From the NCBI GenBank assembly GCA_964463285.1, contig CAYXBB010000006.1, forward strand, positions 1 to 64,000: a DNA stretch of 64,000 bases, in the 5' to 3' direction. The notes under the pieces are model-generated. The model had not been told where the DNA came from. It saw only the letters and a program-made list of their open reading frames with translations, and made no database searches. This document shows, one piece after another, positions 59,045-64,000 of the stretch (positions within the stretch are counted from its first letter, which is position 1; each line of letters starts with the position of its first letter). The DNA is from JAAZLS01 sp964463285 (GTDB taxonomy: Bacteria > Bacillota > Dethiobacteria > DTU022). The position numbers were made by a program, and so were the translations under genes.

Positions 59045-60200
59045 ATCAGCAGAACGGATTAAACAGCTGCCCCGGTACTTGTTTGCAGAGATCGACCGGA
59101 AAATCAGGGAGAAAGTGACAGAGGGGGTAGATGTGATTCGCCTGGGCATCGGTGATCCCGACAGTCCCACTCCCGATTTTATTATTGAGCGAATGCGGGA
59201 GGAAGCCGGGCGCCGGGAAAACCATAACTATCCACCCGATGAGGGCCTAACGGAGTTCAGGAAGGCGATCGCCGGTTACTATGCCGAGCGACACCAGGTG
59301 GAGTTGGATCCCGAGCGAGAGGTGCTGCCGCTGATCGGCTCCAAGGAAGGGATTGCCCACATTTCGTTTTCTTTTATCAATCCTGGGGATATTAGTCTGG
59401 TGCCCGATCCGGGTTATCCGGTATACAGCATCGGCACTCAACTGGCCGGAGGGCAGCCCCATTTTATGCCGCTCACAGAAGAAAATAGTTATCTTCCCCA
59501 ATTTGATCTGATTCCTGCCGGGGCCAAACTTATGTTCTTAAATTATCCCAACAATCCTACCGGAGCGATGGCCGACCTTGAGTTTTTTCAACAGGCAGTA
59601 GAATTTGCCCGCCGATATAATGTTTTGCTCTGCCATGATGCCGCCTACAGCGAACTGGTTTATGATGGGCTGCACCCGCTAAGCCTTCTGGAAGCCAAGG
59701 GAGCCAAGCGGGTGGCCATAGAGTTTAACTCATTATCCAAAACATTTAACATGACCGGCTGGCGAATTGGCTATGCAGTAGGTAACGCCGAAGCGCTGGA
59801 GGTGCTTGGGCGGTTCAAAACCAATATTGACTCCGGGATGTTTAAGGCCATTCAACACTGTGGGGTTGAGGCACTGACCAATCCCGCCCGGGACAGCTTT
59901 ATTGATACCCTAAGGGAAACCTATCGGCGGCGTCGGGAAATTGTGATATCTGCCTTGCAGCGATTGGGTTGGCCGCCGCTGTCATCGAGGGGGGCTTTTT
60001 ATATCTGGGCCCCGGTTCCAGGGGGCTATAGCTCGGAAGAATTCGTGGCCCGGCTCCTGGAGGAAACCGGGGTAGTGGTTACTCCCGGACGGGGTTTTGG
60101 TGAGCACGGAGAAGGTTATTTTAGGATTGCTTTAACCGTGGAAGCAAACCGGCTACAGGAGGCAATGGAACGTATGAGCAGCTGTGTTCGCTTTAGGTAA
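59037..60200 (+). CDS. dapL: LL-diaminopimelate aminotransferase
   Basis: The 387-residue class I aminotransferase has 'RYLFAEIDRKIREK', 'VIRLGIGDPDSPTPDFI', 'NYPPDEGLTEFRKAIAGYY', 'FLNYPNNPTGA', 'HDAAYSELVYDG' and the PLP lysine in 'NSLSKTFNMTGWRIGY'. These fit DapL, which makes LL-DAP from tetrahydrodipicolinate in one step without acylated intermediates. No dapD, dapC or dapE homolog is in the window, in keeping with the DapL route. The start lies inside dapF. Confidence 0.92.
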   Translation: MIESAERIKQLPRYLFAEIDRKIREKVTEGVDVIRLGIGDPDSPTPDFIIERMREEAGRRENHNYPPDEGLTEFRKAIAGYYAERHQVELDPEREVLPLIGSKEGIAHISFSFINPGDISLVPDPGYPVYSIGTQLAGGQPHFMPLTEENSYLPQFDLIPAGAKLMFLNYPNNPTGAMADLEFFQQAVEFARRYNVLLCHDAAYSELVYDGLHPLSLLEAKGAKRVAIEFNSLSKTFNMTGWRIGYAVGNAEALEVLGRFKTNIDSGMFKAIQHCGVEALTNPARDSFIDTLRETYRRRREIVISALQRLGWPPLSSRGAFYIWAPVPGGYSSEEFVARLLEETGVVVTPGRGFGEHGEGYFRIALTVEANRLQEAMERMSSCVRFR

Positions 60201-60255
60201 CAGACATTTTTTTGAGACCGGGTGCTAAAATAAATGGTAGGAGGGGAAACAGCTT

Positions 60256-61281
60256 ATGGGAAAAAATTATCGGGTGGCGGTAGTGGGAGCTACCGGGATG
60301 GTCGGCCAAAAGATGGTGGAAATGCTTTTCAAAAGAAATTTTCCAATGGCTGAGCTGAGGCTGTTGGCTTCTGCCCGCTCAGCCGGCACCAAGGTAAACG
60401 TCAATGGCCGAGAATACGTGATTGAGGAAGCCACACCTTCGGCCTTTACAGGGGTAGATTTTGCTTTTTTCAGCGCCGGGGGTGAGATCAGCAGCTTGCT
60501 TGCTCCAGAGGCGGTTAAGCGGGGGGCGGTAGTGATTGACAATAGCAATGCTTTCCGGATGGAAGAAGGTATCCCCCTGGTTATTCCAGAGGTGAACCCG
60601 CAGGCCGCATTTACCCACGGGGGTTTGATTGCTAATCCCAACTGTTCAACTATCCAGATGGTTATGGCTATCTACCCTTTGCATCGGGCGGCTGGGCTGA
60701 AAAGAGTGGTGGCTTCCACCTACCAGGCGGTGTCGGGGGCCGGCAGGGAAGCCTGGAAAGAGCTGGGGAATCAAAGCCGGGCCTGCCTGGCAGGAGAGAA
60801 AATAGTAGCCGAACGCATACCTTACAAAGATGCCGGCCGCCATTATCAGATTGCTTTTAATGCCGTTCCCCAACTGGATGTGTTTGCAGAAGACGGTTAC
60901 ACCAAAGAAGAGATGAAGATGGTTTATGAGACCAGGAAGATACTGGGGGAACCCGAACTAAAAGTAACCGCTACCGCGGTGAGGATTCCGGCCTTTAACA
61001 GCCACAGTGAGTCACTGAATCTGGAATTTGAGCACCCGCTGTCACCGCAGCAGGCCAGGGAGACTTTGTCTCGGTTCCCGGGCCTGGTGGTAGTGGATGA
61101 TCCTGCAAATTTCCTTTACCCTACGCCGGTGGAGGCCAGCGGCCGGGATGAGGTGTTTGTGGGCCGGATCCGTTCCGATAATACCGTGCCTTACGGTTTA
61201 AACATGTGGGTGGTGTCCGATAATATTCTAAAAGGGGCGGCTACCAATTCCGTACAAATTGCAGAGCTGCTTATAGAATAA
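60256..61281 (+). CDS. asd: Aspartate-semialdehyde dehydrogenase
   Basis: The 341-residue enzyme reduces aspartyl phosphate for the lysine, threonine and methionine pathways. It has 'VAVVGATGMVGQKMVEML', 'FFSAGGEIS', 'VIDNSNAFRM', 'LIANPNCSTIQMVMA' (catalytic Cys), 'YQAVSGAGREAWKEL' and 'RIPAFNSHSES' (His). ATG 60256 follows GGAGGGGAA. It trails dapL by 55 bases, so it probably shares the lysine-responsive transcript. Confidence 0.97.
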   Translation: MGKNYRVAVVGATGMVGQKMVEMLFKRNFPMAELRLLASARSAGTKVNVNGREYVIEEATPSAFTGVDFAFFSAGGEISSLLAPEAVKRGAVVIDNSNAFRMEEGIPLVIPEVNPQAAFTHGGLIANPNCSTIQMVMAIYPLHRAAGLKRVVASTYQAVSGAGREAWKELGNQSRACLAGEKIVAERIPYKDAGRHYQIAFNAVPQLDVFAEDGYTKEEMKMVYETRKILGEPELKVTATAVRIPAFNSHSESLNLEFEHPLSPQQARETLSRFPGLVVVDDPANFLYPTPVEASGRDEVFVGRIRSDNTVPYGLNMWVVSDNILKGAATNSVQIAELLIE

Positions 61282-61311
61282 ATTTTATTAAAGTATTGCC
61301 CCTGTTTTTTA

Positions 61312-61341
61312 TTGACAGTTTAAAGGCGGCTAGACTAAAAT
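61312..61341 (+). promoter_or_regulatory. Promoter of the aroF-tyrA T-box transcript
   Basis: TTGACA (61312-61317), an 18-base spacer and TAAAAT (61336-61341), ahead of the T-box leader. Confidence 0.78.
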
Positions 61342-61354
61342 ATTTTAGATAGTG

Positions 61355-61626
61355 AATTTCAAGGAACGGGAAAAGTAACCGCCGGGGGCGGGTTACAGAG
61401 AACCGGGGGAAGGTGCAACCCGGTACCTAAAGCGGCGAAGAATACACCCGGGAGAAGCGAGATCAAACCCTTTAGGCAGTAGATCGCGACGGCGGCTCCA
61501 CCGTTACAGGGAGCTGTACCAGGGTAGTTGTACCCTGTTACTTAACCGAGGGGAGTTTGTTTTTTAAGCTCAATTAGGGTGGTACCGCGGATATTTACAC
61601 CGTCCCTTTCAGGGGCGGTGTTTTTA
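61355..61626 (+). ncRNA. T-box leader with tyrosine specifier
   Basis: The leader holds AGAGA in stem I, a GGTGCAA loop motif, a GAA-TAC-ACC specifier stretch with TAC at 61443-61445, the T-box sequence AGGGTGGTACCGCG (61577-61590) and a terminator. The UAC specifier predicts sensing of uncharged tRNA(Tyr). This fits control of aroF and tyrA, so tyrosine starvation should allow read-through. The T-box itself is certain; the specifier is a strong but visual call. Confidence 0.9.
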
Positions 61627-61627
61627 C
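61598..61627 (+). terminator. T-box terminator
   Basis: ACACCGTCCC (61598-61607), loop TTTCA, GGGGCGGTGT (61613-61622) with Ts following. Part of it would be displaced by the antiterminator when uncharged tRNA binds. Confidence 0.9.
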
Positions 61628-61668
61628 ATAAAAAAATTCAGTAAGAATAGTCGAGGAGGATAATAAAT

Positions 61669-62682
61669 ATGATTGTCGTAATTAAGCCGGAAACTAGTGA
61701 GCAGGCTATTTTGCATATTGAACAAAAACTGAAGAAGATGGGTTACGGCATTCACCGCTCTACCGGTGAGAAGCGCACGGTGCTCGGAGCCATCGGGCAG
61801 CGCAGAGAAGACGCGGCTCATGCTTTGGAGGCCATTCCGGAAGTAGAAAAAGTAGTATTTGTAACCCGGCCCTTTAAATTGGTGGGAAGAGAATTTCATC
61901 CTGAGAATACGGTGATCCATATTGGTGACTGTTCGGTGGGGGGTAAGGAGATAGTGGTAATGGCCGGGCCCTGCGCTGTGGAAAGTGAGCAGCAGCTGAT
62001 GAAATCCGCCGATGCGGTGAAAAGTGCCGGTGCTCGGATCCTGAGGGGCGGGGCCTTTAAACCGCGAACCTCTCCCTATAGTTTTCAGGGATTGGAACAG
62101 GAAGGCCTGCGATTGCTGAGCCGGGTGCGCGGAAAAACAGGGCTGCTGGTGGTAACCGAGGTGATGGATCAGTTTACAGTAAAACAGGTGGCGGAGTGTG
62201 CCGACATATTACAGGTAGGCACCCGGAATATGCAGAACTTCTATCTGCTCAGGGAGTTAAGTAAAATCCGCAAACCGGTTCTGCTGAAGAGAGGAATGTC
62301 GGCTACTATTGAGGAATGGCTAATGGCGGCAGAGTATATTATGAGCGGGGGCAATTACCAGGTGATTTTATGTGAACGGGGCATTCGCACCTTTGAGCCC
62401 TATACCAGGAACACCTTGGATTTAAGCGCGGTACCGCTGGTAAAAGAATTAAGCCATTTGCCGGTAATTGTTGATCCCAGTCATGGCACCGGTAAGAAAA
62501 GTTTGATTCCGGCCATGTGCAAGGCAGCTATTGCTGCCGGGGCGGATGGACTGATGGTGGAGGTTCACCCCTTTCCCCGGGAGGCGTTATCGGACGGCCC
62601 GCAATCTTTGAATCGGGATGAATTTTCCAGGTTAATGATAGATTTAAAAGGAGTGGCCGAGGTTGTTGGCAGATCGATTTAA
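61669..62682 (+). CDS. aroF: 3-deoxy-7-phosphoheptulonate synthase (type I beta, ACT/FL-domain form)
   Basis: The 337-residue enzyme condenses PEP and erythrose 4-phosphate, the first shikimate step. Residues of about 1-70 ('MIVVIKPETSEQAILHIEQK') form the ferredoxin-like regulatory domain found in Thermotoga-type enzymes. The barrel has 'MAGPCAVESEQQLM', 'RGGAFKPRTSPYSFQG', 'QVGTRNMQNFYLLREL', 'LLKRGMSATIEEWL' and 'VDPSHGTGKKSLIP'. It overlaps tyrA by 20 bases and is under the tyrosine T-box. Confidence 0.96.
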   Translation: MIVVIKPETSEQAILHIEQKLKKMGYGIHRSTGEKRTVLGAIGQRREDAAHALEAIPEVEKVVFVTRPFKLVGREFHPENTVIHIGDCSVGGKEIVVMAGPCAVESEQQLMKSADAVKSAGARILRGGAFKPRTSPYSFQGLEQEGLRLLSRVRGKTGLLVVTEVMDQFTVKQVAECADILQVGTRNMQNFYLLRELSKIRKPVLLKRGMSATIEEWLMAAEYIMSGGNYQVILCERGIRTFEPYTRNTLDLSAVPLVKELSHLPVIVDPSHGTGKKSLIPAMCKAAIAAGADGLMVEVHPFPREALSDGPQSLNRDEFSRLMIDLKGVAEVVGRSI

Positions 62683-63787
62683 GGGAACGTTTTATGATCG
62701 GATAGCCCTGCTGGGGACCGGATTGATCGGAGGAAGTCTGGGCATCAGGTTAAGGGAGCGCCGGTTGGTAAAAGAGGTGGCCGGTTACGATCGTGATCCC
62801 AACTTTTTACGGATGGCTCTGGAAAGGGGGGCAATCGATCTAGCTTCATCATCTCCTCAGGAAGCTGTTAGAGGTGCGCAACTGATAATTTTAGCGGTGC
62901 CAATCCTCAGCATGGCCGGACTGGTGAAACAGGTGCGTCCGGCCCTGGAGCGCGGGGCGGTGATCAGCGATGTAGGCAGCACCAAGGCCCAGGTGATAGA
63001 TGAACTGGAACCACTTCTTCCAAAAGAGGTTTATATTATCGGGGGACATCCTATGGCCGGTTCCGAAGAAGCAGGTATAAAGCACGCTGATCCAGCCATG
63101 TTGGAAAACGCCATCTACGTTCTTACCCCCTCCGGGGAAAGCCCGCCGGAAGCAGTTGAAAAATTGGTTTCCCTGGTGGAAGCCACCGGCGCTCAACCTT
63201 TGATCATGGACCCCGTGGAGCATGATCAGGTGATAGCCCTAGTCAGTCACCTGCCCCACCTTGTAGCCGCTGCTTTGGCCGGCAGTGTTTCAAATTCAGA
63301 GAAAATCGAATTGGTTCGCACCTTAGCTGCAGGAGGGTTTAGGGATACTACCCGGATAGCCCTGGGGAATCCGGAAATTTGGCGGGATATCTGTATCAGC
63401 AATTCGGCTGCTATTTTGCAGGCTATGACTGGTTTTGAGCAGATGTTTAAGAAGCTATACAAACTGGTGGCCCGGCGAGAGGCAGGACAGGTGGAAGAGG
63501 CTTTGGGGCAGGCTCGGGATTTCCGGCGCAGTATCCCCTACCGGGGTCGGGGAATTCTGCCGGAGCTTTACGAACTGGTAGTGCTTGTTCCCGACAATCC
63601 GGGGGTGATCGGAGAGCTGGCTACCCTGCTGGGAACAGCGGGGATCAACATCTCCTCAATCGAGATACTGCACGTGCGGGAACTGGAGGGAGGCAGCATC
63701 AAGCTGGGGTTCCGGGAGGCTACACCCCGGCAGGCGGCATTGAACCTGCTTCGGGAAAAAGGTTACCGGGCTCATTGTAGAAATTAG
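62663..63787 (+). CDS. tyrA: Prephenate dehydrogenase with ACT domain
   Basis: The 374-residue enzyme oxidises prephenate to 4-hydroxyphenylpyruvate for tyrosine. It has 'IALLGTGLIGGSLGIRL', 'ISDVGSTKAQVIDEL', 'IIGGHPMAGSEEAGIKHAD' and 'VSHLPHLVAAALAG', plus a C-terminal ACT domain ('VPDNPGVIGELATLLGTAGI') that suggests feedback by an aromatic amino acid. The start is TTG 62663 (or 62666) inside aroF. Coupling to aroF and the Tyr T-box agree with a tyrosine operon. Confidence 0.95.
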   Translation: MLADRFKGTFYDRIALLGTGLIGGSLGIRLRERRLVKEVAGYDRDPNFLRMALERGAIDLASSSPQEAVRGAQLIILAVPILSMAGLVKQVRPALERGAVISDVGSTKAQVIDELEPLLPKEVYIIGGHPMAGSEEAGIKHADPAMLENAIYVLTPSGESPPEAVEKLVSLVEATGAQPLIMDPVEHDQVIALVSHLPHLVAAALAGSVSNSEKIELVRTLAAGGFRDTTRIALGNPEIWRDICISNSAAILQAMTGFEQMFKKLYKLVARREAGQVEEALGQARDFRRSIPYRGRGILPELYELVVLVPDNPGVIGELATLLGTAGINISSIEILHVRELEGGSIKLGFREATPRQAALNLLREKGYRAHCRN

Positions 63788-63846
63788 CCACCGGCATTAA
63801 ATTATTTATGTAAAAAGGTTCAAAACAGTGATACCCTAAACATAAA

Positions 63847-63872
63847 CAGGCAGGGGTGAAATTCCCTGCCTG
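63847..63872 (-). terminator. Hairpin between tyrA and the right-edge gene
   Basis: CAGGCAGGG, an eight-base loop, CCCTGCCTG form a perfect 9-bp stem. On the minus strand a T-rich stretch follows, so it best serves the gene at 63888; it may also stop tyrA transcripts. Confidence 0.7.
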
Positions 63873-63887
63873 TGACGGATCCCTGTC

Positions 63888-64000
63888 TTATTTCTCGTCT
63901 TGGCATGTACACGGGTGTTTTTTTGTATCTCCGTGGCACTCTTTAATTTGTTCTTCCGAACATCCGCCTGTTTTTGGTTTTTTATCCGGATGTTCACAAC
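63888..64000 (-). CDS. Small Cys-rich protein, 5' end beyond window
   Basis: The minus strand reads 'CEHPDKKPKTGGCSEEQ', then 'IKECHGDTKKHPCTCQDEK' and a stop at 63888-63890. The C-S-E-E-Q-I-K-E-C-H-G pattern and dense His/Cys recall a family of short cysteine-rich proteins in anaerobes, probably metal-binding. The N-terminus is outside the window, so length and start are unknown. I do not know a defined function. Confidence 0.6.
   Translation of the reverse strand, partial: CEHPDKKPKTGGCSEEQIKECHGDTKKHPCTCQDEK

Overview
The window looks like a chromosomal segment of an anaerobic, endospore-forming member of the Firmicutes (class Clostridia, in the general area of Desulfotomaculum, Moorella, Pelotomaculum or Thermacetogenium). 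The evidence is a germination protease (gpr), a GerA/B/C receptor operon, a Spo0E-type phosphatase, sigma-K-like promoters, an alr-mazEF block, a lysine riboswitch and a tyrosine T-box, a complete selA-selB-selD set whose SelD itself carries selenocysteine, and a large Hdr/Flx/Etf electron-transfer operon. No rRNA, tRNA, CRISPR array, prophage or transposase gene was found. There is one 10-N assembly gap at 24956-24965.

Layout. 0-3 kb: divergent trehalose genes (treZ, cut by the window edge, and treT). 3-5 kb: rpsT, a small membrane protein and gpr. 5-6.6 kb: a decayed PIN/Phd toxin-antitoxin pair and a lipoprotein deacetylase. 6.8-9.3 kb: a MarR regulator with a clear promoter and operator, followed by a soft-metal P-type ATPase. 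9.3-14.4 kb: a UDG-like Fe-S protein, a TGS-domain nucleoside kinase, nnr and a LolA/YdcC-like protein. 14.4-21.2 kb: an accessory island of probable spore-surface or envelope genes. These are a beta-helix protein and a second protein sharing an unrecognised cysteine-rich module, a glycosyltransferase, a CAP-domain protein and a coiled-coil protein. 21.3-24.8 kb: hom, alr and mazEF.

25-30.2 kb: a class I amidotransferase-like hydrolase and the germination receptor operon with a fourth small membrane gene. 30.4-33.6 kb: gatCAB. 33.8-42 kb: a processive glycosyltransferase, a HIT protein, an Mre11/YhaN-like nuclease-ATPase pair, an MBL-fold hydrolase, a beta-lactamase-fold protein and an FMN-binding protein. 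42.2-46.9 kb: selA, selB, selD. 47.4-55.7 kb: a fused HdrC-HdrB protein, EtfB, EtfA, HdrA, MvhD and three Flx-like subunits in one direction. 56-63.8 kb: an RseC-like protein, then riboswitch-controlled lysine genes (lysA-dapF-dapL, asd) and T-box-controlled tyrosine genes (aroF-tyrA). A small cysteine-rich gene runs off the right edge.

The least conventional parts are: (i) the two proteins at 14.6-16.3 and 20.4-21.2 kb that share a Cys-rich C-terminal module, both preceded by AC-N17-CATA promoters typical of the late mother-cell sigma factor; this is a candidate uncharacterised spore-surface system that appears to split an otherwise conserved nnr-ydcC-alr-mazEF block; and (ii) the co-linear Hdr-Etf-Flx operon, which suggests one electron-bifurcating or confurcating assembly joining NADH, ferredoxin, an Etf and a heterodisulfide-reductase-type site. 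Dispersed GC-rich palindromic repeats sit between several operons.
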